Origin: an uncultured Nitrososphaerales archaeon | GTDB lineage: Archaea > Thermoproteota > Nitrososphaeria > Nitrososphaerales > Nitrosocaldaceae | NCBI GenBank assembly: GCA_938030895.1 | Contig: CALHIV010000004.1 | Location: 45,235-109,234 of the forward strand | Direction of reading: 5' to 3' | DNA: 64,000 bases | Part shown: piece by piece, positions 26,886-34,651 of the stretch | How positions within the stretch are numbered: the stretch's first letter is position 1 | How the letters are laid out: each line of letters begins with the position of its first letter | Position numbers and translations under genes: made by a program | Notes under the pieces: model-generated | The model's database searches: none | What the model saw: only the letters and a program-made list of their open reading frames with translations | Told to the model about the DNA's origin: nothing

Positions 26886-28333
26886 CCCTTGATCACACCT
26901 ATTGGGATCAGCCTAGCAACTTTTGTTGCTATACCAACCCTATGGCTCACATCAGCTACAGCATCAACATCCTTGTATGCCTCAGGGATCTCCTCAACCA
27001 CACCCTCTCTAGTCAATGCCTTTATGTATATCCCTCTACTCTCTAGCCTCTTCTGCACATCTTGAGCAGTGTATGAGCGCTTCGCTGCTGCCCTACTCAT
27101 AGTCCTTCCTGCACCATGTGCTGTAGAGCCAAAAGTCAGCTCCATAGCCTTTGGATTGCCTAGGAGTATCCAACTTGCAGTACCCATAGAGCCTGGGATG
27201 AGTACTGGCTGCCCTATAGCCCTATACTTCTCTGGTATCTCCTCCCTACCAGCAGGGAATGCCCTTGTTGCACCCTTTCTATGCACAACTACCTTCATTA
27301 GTGAACCATCAACCTTGTGCTCCTCAACCTTTGCTATATTATGGGCAACATCGTAAACTAGACGCATGTTAAGGTCCTTCTCGCTTGAATTGAAGACCTT
27401 CTCGAATGTCTTCCTAGTCCAGTGAGTTATCATCTGTCTGTTACTCCATGCAAAGTTGAGTGCAGAGTACATCGCCTTCCTGTATGCTTCCCCCTCATCT
27501 GAGTTGTTGGGTACACAGGCCAACTCCCTATCTGGGAGCGTTATAGCATACTTCTTCAATGCCATCTCCGAGACCCTGAGATAATCACTGCATATCTGAT
27601 GCCCCAATCCCCTAGACCCGCAATGTATCAGCACAGTTATCTGCCCTTCATGCTCTATACCCATAGCCTTTGCTGCCTCCTGATCGTATATCCTATCGAC
27701 CTTCTGCACCTCAAGGAAGTGATTACCAGAGCCTAGAGTGCCGAGTTGTGGTGCGCCCCTCTTCCTTGCCATATTGGATACCTTGCTTGGATCTGCGCCT
27801 CTCATCTTCCCATTCTCCTCACATACATCGGCATCCTCATCCCAGCCATACCCATTCCTTATCGCCCAGTACACCCCTTCTGTGAGCACCTCATCCAACT
27901 CTGCATTACTCAACTTAACTACTCCTTCACTCCCAACACCAGATGGTACTGCTCTAAACAGCTCATTGACCAACTCCCTTAACCTTGGTCTAACATCCTC
28001 CTCATCAAGATCTGTCCTTATCAGTCTAACACCACAGTTTATATCATAGCCTACACCCCCAGGGCTTATGACGCCATCCTCAATGCTCATTGCTGCTACT
28101 CCTCCAACAGGGAACCCGTAGCCCTCATGCCCATCTGGGAGTACTACAACATGCTTCTGTACACCTGGAAGGGTGGCAACGTTCATTGCCTGCTGTATCG
28201 TTCTATCAGAGAGCATCTTGTTTAGCAGTTGCTCATTTGCATATATCGTGACTGGAACCCTCATACCCTTACTCTCTATAGGCTCTATCCTATACTCGAC
28301 ATCGCTTACTCTCTTTATGTAACCACTCATCAT
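26882..28333 (-). CDS. rtcB: tRNA-splicing and RNA ligase RtcB
   Basis: About 483 residues. It joins 2',3'-cyclic phosphate and 5'-OH RNA ends using GTP. Metal and GMP sites are complete: GGVGYDINCGVRLIRT near 90-105 (metal Cys), GTLGSGNHFLEVQ near 200, IHCGSRGLGHQ near 238 (His) and HGAGRTMSR near 404 (the guanylated His). ATG 28333 is chosen because the box AATTTAAATT (28356-28365) lies 26 bases upstream; TTG 28351 is too close to that box. The gene shares its promoter region with divergent purB. With endA at 30753 the organism has both tRNA-intron cutting and sealing enzymes close together. Confidence 0.95.
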   Translation of the reverse strand: MMSGYIKRVSDVEYRIEPIESKGMRVPVTIYANEQLLNKMLSDRTIQQAMNVATLPGVQKHVVVLPDGHEGYGFPVGGVAAMSIEDGVISPGGVGYDINCGVRLIRTDLDEEDVRPRLRELVNELFRAVPSGVGSEGVVKLSNAELDEVLTEGVYWAIRNGYGWDEDADVCEENGKMRGADPSKVSNMARKRGAPQLGTLGSGNHFLEVQKVDRIYDQEAAKAMGIEHEGQITVLIHCGSRGLGHQICSDYLRVSEMALKKYAITLPDRELACVPNNSDEGEAYRKAMYSALNFAWSNRQMITHWTRKTFEKVFNSSEKDLNMRLVYDVAHNIAKVEEHKVDGSLMKVVVHRKGATRAFPAGREEIPEKYRAIGQPVLIPGSMGTASWILLGNPKAMELTFGSTAHGAGRTMSRAAAKRSYTAQDVQKRLESRGIYIKALTREGVVEEIPEAYKDVDAVADVSHRVGIATKVARLIPIGVIKG

Positions 28334-28354
28334 CTTCCATACTACGATCAAAGA

Positions 28355-28367
28355 TAATTTAAATTAA
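28355..28367. promoter_or_regulatory. Shared divergent promoter box of rtcB and purB
   Basis: The palindromic A/T box AATTTAAATT lies about 26 bases before ATG 28333 on the minus strand and about 26-38 bases before ATG 28398 on the plus strand. One box can therefore serve both directions. Confidence 0.45.
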
Positions 28368-28397
28368 ACTATGTATAGCAGGATAATAGCAGTAGCC

Positions 28398-29768
28398 ATG
28401 CCTATACTACCAATAGATGCTGGAAGATACGGTAGTAGAGAGATCAGAAGTATATTCGATGATGAGCAAGTGTTAAGGTACTCACTTGAATTTGAGGCAT
28501 GTGTTGCTGAGGTGCAGAGCATGTTAGGCATAATACCTAGGGATGCTGGTATAGAGATAGCAAGGAAGGCAAGATCTGGTATTGTAAGGCTTGAGCGTGT
28601 GAAGGAGTTGGAGGCTGTAAGGGAGCACGATGTTGCTGCCATGGTTGAGGCACTGGTAGAGGTATGTGATGATGTAGCAAAGCCATGGGTACATTATGGG
28701 CTCACAAGCTACGATGTGGTCGATAGCAGGATAGCCATGCAGTTGAGGGATGCTTTAGTAGTAATAGAGAGGAAGATGAAGAGGTTGACATTACTGCTGG
28801 CAGAGAAGGCAGTAGCATACAGGGATGTAGCAGCTGTAGGTAGAACCCATGGGCAGCATGCAAGCATAATCTCATTTGGCTTAAAGTTTGCTGTATGGGC
28901 ATCAGATATGTTGATACATATCAAGGGTATCGACGATGTTAAGGATAGAGTACTTGTATGCAAGACGTTAGGGGTTGTTGGTACAGGCTCGCTCATGGGC
29001 GATAGAGCAGTCGATGTTCAGTCTATGGTCGCTGAGAGGCTCGGACTGAAGCCTATAGATGCTGCAACACAGGTAGTATCAAGGGAGAGGATAGCAGAAC
29101 TTGTAGCAAGGTTAGCGCTCATAGCATCTACGCTAGAGAAGATAGCGGTTGAGATAAGGAACTTGCAGAGGACAGAGATAGGCGAGGTTATGGAACCGTT
29201 CAAGGAGGGGCAGATGGGTAGCAGTGCAGTTCCAGTGAAGAGGAACCCAATAAAGAGCGAGAGGGTATCGAGTATAGCAAAGATTATGCGTTCTATGCTG
29301 ATAGTTGCGCTCGAGAATATCCCGCTATGGCATGAGAGGGATCTGAGCAACTCTGCAAATGAACGTTTCATCATACCGATGAGCATAATCCTACTCGATG
29401 AGATGCTTGATAGCATGATAAGTGTTATATCTGGTCTAGTGGTCAACCTTGATAACATAAGGAGGAACATCTATGTAAGCAAGGGGCAGATATTCGCTGA
29501 GTTTGTGCTAGATACTCTGATAAGGAAGGGTATGGATAGGATAAAGGCATACTCTATAGTACAGAGTATAGCGTTCAATGCAAGTTTGAATGGTATGGAG
29601 TTCAGAGATGCTTTAAAGGAGGATCCAAGGATCAAGTCACTCCTCTCTGTAGAGGAGGTAGACTCTTTATTCGATGCAGAGAAGCACCTAGCATCCTCCT
29701 CAAGGATAATAGAGGGTGTGGTTGATGCTGTATATTCAGTATGTAGAGAAGAGGATGCTACTTCATGA
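28398..29768 (+). CDS. purB: Adenylosuccinate lyase
   Basis: About 456 residues. It splits SAICAR and adenylosuccinate in purine synthesis. The N-terminus MPILPIDAGRYGS is the family start; HDVAAMVE near 76, VGRTHGQHASI near 147 (catalytic His) and the signature GSSAVPVKRNP near 274-284 are intact. ATG 28398 is preferred over 28371 on family length and on promoter distance. Neighbouring purine gene purN is 15 kb away, so there is no operon. Confidence 0.95.
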   Translation: MPILPIDAGRYGSREIRSIFDDEQVLRYSLEFEACVAEVQSMLGIIPRDAGIEIARKARSGIVRLERVKELEAVREHDVAAMVEALVEVCDDVAKPWVHYGLTSYDVVDSRIAMQLRDALVVIERKMKRLTLLLAEKAVAYRDVAAVGRTHGQHASIISFGLKFAVWASDMLIHIKGIDDVKDRVLVCKTLGVVGTGSLMGDRAVDVQSMVAERLGLKPIDAATQVVSRERIAELVARLALIASTLEKIAVEIRNLQRTEIGEVMEPFKEGQMGSSAVPVKRNPIKSERVSSIAKIMRSMLIVALENIPLWHERDLSNSANERFIIPMSIILLDEMLDSMISVISGLVVNLDNIRRNIYVSKGQIFAEFVLDTLIRKGMDRIKAYSIVQSIAFNASLNGMEFRDALKEDPRIKSLLSVEEVDSLFDAEKHLASSSRIIEGVVDAVYSVCREEDATS

Positions 29769-29988
29769 ATACTGCAAGTAATGTCATTGGTACAGAGATT
29801 ATCGCTACTATGATTATTATTGCTGTTAGCGCTTGCTCATTCACTGTAACGCCCCAAAGGGGTAGTACTGGTATAGGAAATAATGCTATGAACCATATCA
29901 ATGCCAATGCTGCTATCCTCTTCCATCTCCTCTTTATCACCTGCATGGGTATGCTTACATGGCATGAGATTTTAACCTTTCCTGCCAT
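29758..29988 (-). CDS. Small two-helix membrane protein
   Basis: 76 residues from ATG 29988 (GTG 29994 is an alternative). A basic N-terminus (MQVIKRRWKR) is followed by two transmembrane helices (IAALALIWFIALFPIPVLPLW and ALTAIIIIVAIISVPMTLLAVF). Its 3' end overlaps the end of purB by 11 bases, convergent. A box TTATTATG at about 30011-30018 lies in position for a leaderless transcript. No function recognised. Confidence 0.55.
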   Translation of the reverse strand: MAGKVKISCHVSIPMQVIKRRWKRIAALALIWFIALFPIPVLPLWGVTVNEQALTAIIIIVAIISVPMTLLAVFMK

Positions 29989-30076
29989 CTGCACAGGTAC
30001 ATACTTTGATAATTTATTATGAAAATCAGATGGAATGTTGTTACATTTATAAGATGATTCCTGTTATAATCTACTC

Positions 30077-30724
30077 ATGTATAGTGGGGAGCTTGAACTA
30101 CAGGCTAAGAGGAAGGCACTTGCAGTGCTCCAAGATGAGATAGGCAAGCTCCTTAATGCCGGTAGATCGCTTCTAGCAATATACAGTATGGTACTAAATG
30201 GCAATGACGATGGGGTACGTGCGAATCTGGAGAGGATAAAGAGCATCGAGGAGGAGATCGAGACCCTTAGGAGGAAGATAACCATGGATATATGTGAGAT
30301 AGGCTCCCTCATGGTTAATAGAGAGGAGCTGTTGAGAACGATATACCTTATGGATGAGATAGCAGGTCATATGAGCGGTATAGCGTTCAGGCTATCAGCC
30401 CTAAGACCAGATATATTCAAGAGTATAGATGGTGAGGTACAGTCAATGCTCGATCTTGTGCTAGATGAGCTGTTCAAGTTGAATGAGATGGCTAGAGCAT
30501 TGAGCATGAACCCCATGACCATAATAGAGATGGGTCCTGCTGTGCAGAGGTTGGAGAAGCAGATAGATGATAAGTATAGAGCATTGGTAGTCAAAGGTTT
30601 GAGCAATATTACAGATACAAGGGATATTATACTGCTCAAGGATGTGCTTGATGGTGTTGAAGGCATGGCAGACAAGTGCCTAGAGGCATCTGATCATATG
30701 ATAATACTTGCACTTAACATGTAG
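30077..30724 (+). CDS. PhoU-like DUF47-family protein
   Basis: 215 residues, nearly all helix, with heptad patterns (SIEEEIETLRRKI, MDEIAGHMSGIAFRLSAL, IDDKYRALVVKGLSNITD). The plan is the three-helix repeat of PhoU and of DUF47 proteins, which often accompany Pit-type phosphate transporters. No transporter lies beside it here. A role in phosphate sensing is inferred from family only. It is followed by endA by 28 bases on the same strand. Confidence 0.7.
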   Translation: MYSGELELQAKRKALAVLQDEIGKLLNAGRSLLAIYSMVLNGNDDGVRANLERIKSIEEEIETLRRKITMDICEIGSLMVNREELLRTIYLMDEIAGHMSGIAFRLSALRPDIFKSIDGEVQSMLDLVLDELFKLNEMARALSMNPMTIIEMGPAVQRLEKQIDDKYRALVVKGLSNITDTRDIILLKDVLDGVEGMADKCLEASDHMIILALNM

Positions 30725-30752
30725 GAGTACAGATGATGGTATGATATAGACC

Positions 30753-31343
30753 ATGGTAGAGGGTATAAAAGGGGAGCTGATAGAGAATAGGATAGTCATA
30801 TGGGATGTAGAGCACTCTAGGACCCTGTTCAAGGATGGGTTCTATGGCAAACCCTTGGGCATACCAAAACCAAAGGATGCAGAGTTCAATGCTCCGCTCA
30901 TCTTAGACCTCATAGAGGGTTACTATCTAGCAAAGAAGGGCATATTATCTATCTATAGGCATGATGGGAGTAAGAGAGGGGATGCTGATAATGATGGCTC
31001 AATAGTCGGTATATCCTTGAAGGAGATGGCCTCTATATGCAGGAAGGAGTATGCTAGGTTCGATAGTAAGTACATGGTATTCAAGGAGTTGAGGGATAAA
31101 GGCTATGTTGTAACCCCTGGGATTAAGTTTGGGTGCGACTTTGCTGTATATGAGCATGGACCAGGGATAGACCATGCACCATACCTTGTACAAGTCGTTA
31201 ATCCAAGCGATCTCCTAACAGCAACCATGATAGTACTCTCTGGTAGGCTAGCAACTACAGTTAGAAAGCAGTTCATACTTGCTGTTGCAAGGGTAAGAGA
31301 GAAGAGGGTTGAGTTCCTAGCCTTTGACTGGTGGAGGGCTTGA
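30753..31343 (+). CDS. endA: tRNA-splicing endonuclease EndA
   Basis: 196 residues, homodimer-sized subunit. The N-terminal domain (MVEGIKGELIENRIVIWD) precedes the catalytic domain, where Tyr in GYVVTPGIKFGCDFAVY near 116, His in YEHGPGIDHAPY near 134-139 and Lys in VRKQFILAV near 172 form the catalytic triad. It cuts bulge-helix-bulge introns and leaves ends that RtcB can join. A loop near 72 (GSKRGDADNDGS) is an acidic low-complexity insert. rtcB is 2.4 kb upstream on the other strand. Confidence 0.93.
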   Translation: MVEGIKGELIENRIVIWDVEHSRTLFKDGFYGKPLGIPKPKDAEFNAPLILDLIEGYYLAKKGILSIYRHDGSKRGDADNDGSIVGISLKEMASICRKEYARFDSKYMVFKELRDKGYVVTPGIKFGCDFAVYEHGPGIDHAPYLVQVVNPSDLLTATMIVLSGRLATTVRKQFILAVARVREKRVEFLAFDWWRA

Positions 31344-31447
31344 TCAATAGACTAAACCATCAATAGGCACATCTGATCTAAATCTAATCTAGCATAATCT
31401 AGCAAGATCTAGCAGAGGTTAGGATCGATGCTTAGGATCGATGCTTA
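31344..31447. repeat. Short direct repeats between endA and the next gene
   Basis: The 104 bases hold three near copies of AATCTAGCA (about 31390-31416) and two exact, adjacent copies of TAGGATCGATGCT (31419-31431 and 31432-31444). The two genes are convergent, so the stretch may only be a termination zone. I see no RNA gene in it. Confidence 0.5.
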
Positions 31448-31843
31448 TCATTCGAACTCCTTCATTATGCTCCTCACATGTCCTGCTATTATATTGTAAG
31501 CCTCTATAGCCTCTCTACTAAGGTGCCTTGTAACCTCACTCTCTATCTTGAACCTACTATATATCCTTACAGCATTCTCGACAGGATCTATGAATATATC
31601 ATCATCCTTTAATATAGTAAGAAGTAGTTGCTTCAACCTTGTATCGTTGTTTAGCCTCTCCGCTATCTTGCCTCCCTCCCACCATACATCCTCCACGCTC
31701 TTACTTATCACTCCTCTTACCCTCTTCCTAGTCCTTGCCACGAGTAGTTCCTCGAAGACCTTGCCATTACCCTTAACTACAAAGTGTATCTGGTAGAATG
31801 GCAATGCACCATAAGTATGTAGGGTAGTTGGGTTATCCGCCAT
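31448..31843 (-). CDS. Unrecognised soluble protein
   Basis: 131 residues. The protein starts MADNPTTLHTYGALPFYQIHFVV and continues with a basic beta region (ARTRKRVRGVISKS), then a helical C-terminal half (LSREAIEAYNIIAGHVRSIMKEF). No membrane segment. Convergent with endA, and 5 bases downstream of the next gene on the same strand, so it is probably co-transcribed with it. Family not recognised. Confidence 0.6.
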   Translation of the reverse strand: MADNPTTLHTYGALPFYQIHFVVKGNGKVFEELLVARTRKRVRGVISKSVEDVWWEGGKIAERLNNDTRLKQLLLTILKDDDIFIDPVENAVRIYSRFKIESEVTRHLSREAIEAYNIIAGHVRSIMKEFE

Positions 31844-31848
31844 ATGAC

Positions 31849-32118
31849 TCAGCCTCTAGTTAGTAGGTTTATGCAGTCAAAGTTCATACCGCTCACCTTT
31901 ATACAGCATACATTTGTTACAATCCTTGGCATGGATGTGAAGTAGTAGCTGTAATATGGCCCCTCTTCTACCTCTCTATCACTAGAGATATAAGCATCCA
32001 AGCCCAACCCCCTAAGATGGGTCAGGAGTATCACCCTCACATCGGACTCCAAATACTCTTCACTCGCCTTCTCGCCCCCTTCAGAACCATCTCCATGCTT
32101 ATGCGAGGTATCTGCCAT
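31849..32118 (-). CDS. Unrecognised small protein
   Basis: 89 residues from ATG 32118; a start at 32226 would overlap the promoter of the divergent gene at 32238. An acidic His/Glu/Gly-rich N-terminus (HKHGDGSEGGEKASEEY) is followed by RVILLTHLRGLGLDAYISSD and several Cys (VCCIKVSGMNFDC). It is the upstream neighbour of the gene ending at 31448. Function unknown. Confidence 0.5.
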   Translation of the reverse strand: MADTSHKHGDGSEGGEKASEEYLESDVRVILLTHLRGLGLDAYISSDREVEEGPYYSYYFTSMPRIVTNVCCIKVSGMNFDCINLLTRG

Positions 32119-32237
32119 CCCATGGCGACCTCTCTCTTTATCCTTCACACCTACACCTATAATCCAACATAAAATAAAGATTTTGTAGATTATTAACCTC
32201 TGTACTTCATCCTCATCTCTCAGCAAAAGATTTAAGC

Positions 32238-32534
32238 ATGGATAGTGAATACTATGCGATGATAAGGAATTATTACATGCGAATGCTGATATGGATGGCT
32301 ATAAGTGCTGCGATCAGTTTCATACTGATAAGGTTATTCGGACTCATAATAGGGCTTGTACTCTCCTTTGCCATATTCATACTGCTGAACATACTGGTGA
32401 ATAGAAGGATGCTCAACTATGGTAGAGGCTCCTTCAGCGTTGGTATAACATATAGGTGTATAAACTGTGGGCATAGGTTCAAGGGCGGCTCCTGTCCAAG
32501 GTGTGGCTCCAAGATGAAGCAGGCAGAGTTCTAG
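32238..32534 (+). CDS. Membrane protein with C-terminal zinc ribbon
   Basis: 98 residues: two membrane helices (LIWMAISAAISFILIRLFGL and IIGLVLSFAIFILLNILV, residues about 17-53), then a four-Cys ribbon CINCGHRFKGGSCPRCGSK. The ribbon closely matches the one in the 4656-4874 protein, so the two form a small family with the ribbon in the cytoplasm. ATG 32238 follows the box AAAAGATTTAAGC (32224-32236). Function unknown. Confidence 0.7.
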   Translation: MDSEYYAMIRNYYMRMLIWMAISAAISFILIRLFGLIIGLVLSFAIFILLNILVNRRMLNYGRGSFSVGITYRCINCGHRFKGGSCPRCGSKMKQAEF

Positions 32535-32609
32535 CCACATCCTTGCTAGCCTCAGCCTTGGCCTTTCTAGCCTTTAATAGATCAATCAATTAATTTTAAA
32601 TATCTTGCC

Positions 32610-32945
32610 ATGAGTACGATCGGTATGAGTAGTATACAGGAGATGCGTGTAAGGATATTTGAGGAGTTGAGCAAGATCGTAGACCCAGAGATAAATGTAT
32701 CGATAATGGAGTTGCAGTTGATAGACAACGTTGAGATCAAGGATGGCAATGTCAAGGTAGAACTACACCTCACAAGTCCGTTCTGCCCTGCTGTCTTTGG
32801 GTTCAAGATTGCACAGGATATAAGGGATAATCTGAAGAGGATAGAGGGTGTCAAGGATGTAAAGGTTATAGTAAGCAACCACTTCATGGCAGAGATCATA
32901 AATAAGCAGGTTAATGAGGGTTTCAGTAGTAGCGTATACAAGTAA
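32610..32945 (+). CDS. DUF59/MIP18-family iron-sulfur assembly protein
   Basis: 111 residues of the SufT/MIP18 fold: IFEELSKIVDPEINVSIMELQLIDNVEI near 15-42, then VELHLTSPFCPAVFGFKIAQDI with the conserved Cys near 59, and VKDVKVIVSNHF. Such proteins help mature Fe-S proteins. It lies beside the sdhB end of the succinate dehydrogenase operon (convergent), whose product contains three Fe-S clusters, but that may be chance. ATG 32625 is a possible start. Confidence 0.85.
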   Translation: MSTIGMSSIQEMRVRIFEELSKIVDPEINVSIMELQLIDNVEIKDGNVKVELHLTSPFCPAVFGFKIAQDIRDNLKRIEGVKDVKVIVSNHFMAEIINKQVNEGFSSSVYK

Positions 32946-32966
32946 GTAAATGCAGAACAGAATAAA

Positions 32967-33731
32967 TCATTTGGGAGGCTCTTTGCTGTAGAGTTCTGCT
33001 ACGATCTTGTTATCCCTACCTATACCCAACAGGTATGCCCTAAGCAACTGTATCCCTAGAGCAGGATCTACACCCTTTGGACACACCATACTGCATGAGC
33101 CAGCAAAGTGGCACCTCCATACTCCATGTCTATCATCTACGATTCCAAGTCTCTCATCTGTAGCGCTATCCCTGCTATCTATAAGGTATCTGTACATCTG
33201 TGCTAGAGCTTGGGGTCCAGGGAACCTCTTATCTGTAGCGACTGTAGGGCATGCTGCATAGCATAGTCCGCACTTTATACAGTATGAGAACTGAAGGTAC
33301 TTCTCAACCTCCTCAGGTTTTTGGAGGAACTCTCTACCATCTACTCTATCTACAGCATCGTTGATTATGTAAGGCTTCATACTCTTATGCTTTGCAAAGA
33401 ATGCACTAAAGTCAGTTGCAAGGTCCCTTATTATTGGGAAGTTTGTCAAGGGCTTACAGGTTATCACATCGCTATCCAACTCGTATATCTTTGTATAGCA
33501 TGCAAGCCTAGGGATACCATTTATTACCATACCACAGGAGCCACAGGATGCCATCCTGCATGAGTACCTTAATGCTATGCTATGATCCTTGTGAGCCTTT
33601 ATGTATAGCAGTGCATCTAGCACCGTGGTCCAGCGCTCAGCCTCTACCTCGAACTCATCGTACCTTGCACTTGCATCGTGTGCTGGATTGTATCTGAAGA
33701 CCCTGATCCTAACACTCTTCATCATGCTCAC
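32967..33731 (-). CDS. sdhB: Succinate dehydrogenase iron-sulfur subunit
   Basis: 254 residues. The 2Fe-2S ligands are in LRYSCRMASCGSCGMVINGI near 59-70 with a later Cys in RLACYTK, the 4Fe-4S motif is CIKCGLCYAACP near 153, and the 3Fe-4S motif CHFAGSCSMVCPKGVDP near 212. It relays electrons from SdhA flavin to the membrane quinone. Last gene of the operon sdhA-sdhC-sdhD-sdhB, 18 bases downstream of sdhD. Confidence 0.95.
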   Translation of the reverse strand: MSMMKSVRIRVFRYNPAHDASARYDEFEVEAERWTTVLDALLYIKAHKDHSIALRYSCRMASCGSCGMVINGIPRLACYTKIYELDSDVITCKPLTNFPIIRDLATDFSAFFAKHKSMKPYIINDAVDRVDGREFLQKPEEVEKYLQFSYCIKCGLCYAACPTVATDKRFPGPQALAQMYRYLIDSRDSATDERLGIVDDRHGVWRCHFAGSCSMVCPKGVDPALGIQLLRAYLLGIGRDNKIVAELYSKEPPK

Positions 33732-33749
33732 CTACCTATATACCATTGC

Positions 33750-34106
33750 TCATACCATACTAGCAAGGATTATGGTCCTTGTACCATATGCTATTATACC
33801 TACTGCTCCAGCTATACAAAGCCATTTTACAGTGCTCTCCCATACATCGCCCTGCCTCAACTCAAGCAGTATAACCCTGAGTCCATTGAATCCATGGACT
33901 GCTACAGTGATCAGTATTAGTTCCAGTACTAGTGCATATGAGATATTCTTGTAGTTTGCTATAACATTCTCATACTCTAGACTTGCACTGTAGCCCTCTG
34001 GCACCGTCAGCCTGAAGAGTATGTGTATGGCAACAAGGATTATGGCTGCTAAACCAGTATAGTAATGGATCCTCATTATACTGCTCTCTCTAACCATCAT
34101 AAACAC
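33750..34106 (-). CDS. sdhD: Succinate dehydrogenase membrane anchor subunit
   Basis: 118 residues. Three hydrophobic helices are visible (IHYYTGLAAIILVAIHILFRL near 13, YALVLELILITVAVHGFNGLRVIL near 58, WLCIAGAVGIIAYGTRTIIL near 94). The His in LITVAVHGFNGLR fits heme or quinone binding. It partners SdhC in holding the dehydrogenase at the membrane. It lies 6 bases from sdhC and 18 from sdhB on the same strand. The exact C or D subunit name follows from gene order, not a strong family signature. Confidence 0.8.
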   Translation of the reverse strand: MFMMVRESSIMRIHYYTGLAAIILVAIHILFRLTVPEGYSASLEYENVIANYKNISYALVLELILITVAVHGFNGLRVILLELRQGDVWESTVKWLCIAGAVGIIAYGTRTIILASMV

Positions 34107-34112
34107 CCTAGA

Positions 34113-34541
34113 TCATACTTCTCCGAAGAGCACGTATGCCCCATACATCATCGCCAAGGCAGCAAGTGCTACGCTTACCCATATGCATGCCTTCATCCCT
34201 AACCCTAGAGATGCTGGTTTGTAAGGATATTCTGGTCTCCCTGGCCTCCCTATACCCTTACCATGCTCTGCAATATATAGCCTAACACCGTTTGCAGCAT
34301 GGAATGCACACATCCCTATAACTACAATAAGCACTATATGCCCTTCACTGGTCTGTGTGAATGCAAGCATCTTCTCCCATGCACTCCTCCCATAGACTAT
34401 GTTACTGGTCTCTATCACATGTGCTATAAAGTATACCAGTAATCCCAAGCCAGTAAGCCTCTGGAGCCAGTATGCAAATCTATTCGCCCCATACCTTGTT
34501 GGGTTTAGCCAGCCCTTTATACCCTCTCTATTCTCCTTCAT
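34113..34541 (-). CDS. sdhC: Succinate dehydrogenase cytochrome b556-like subunit
   Basis: About 142 residues from ATG 34541 (TTG 34547 is in the same frame). Helices LTGLGLLVYFIAHVIETSN near 30 and IVLIVVIGMCAFHAANGVRLY near 70 each carry a His (IAHV, FHAANGVR) that can bind heme b, and a third helix ends the protein (WVSVALAALAMMYGAYVLF). The motif FHAxNGxR is typical of SdhC. Second gene of the operon. Confidence 0.88.
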   Translation of the reverse strand: MKENREGIKGWLNPTRYGANRFAYWLQRLTGLGLLVYFIAHVIETSNIVYGRSAWEKMLAFTQTSEGHIVLIVVIGMCAFHAANGVRLYIAEHGKGIGRPGRPEYPYKPASLGLGMKACIWVSVALAALAMMYGAYVLFGEV

Positions 34542-34651
34542 ATGCAAGAGTGGCTATGCCTGCATATATATGAGTAACTGAGCTCCAGTTGATAGTGATA
34601 CAGCTAGAAGGCTTCATCTAATCTATCTAAGATTGTACTGTACTACTACTG

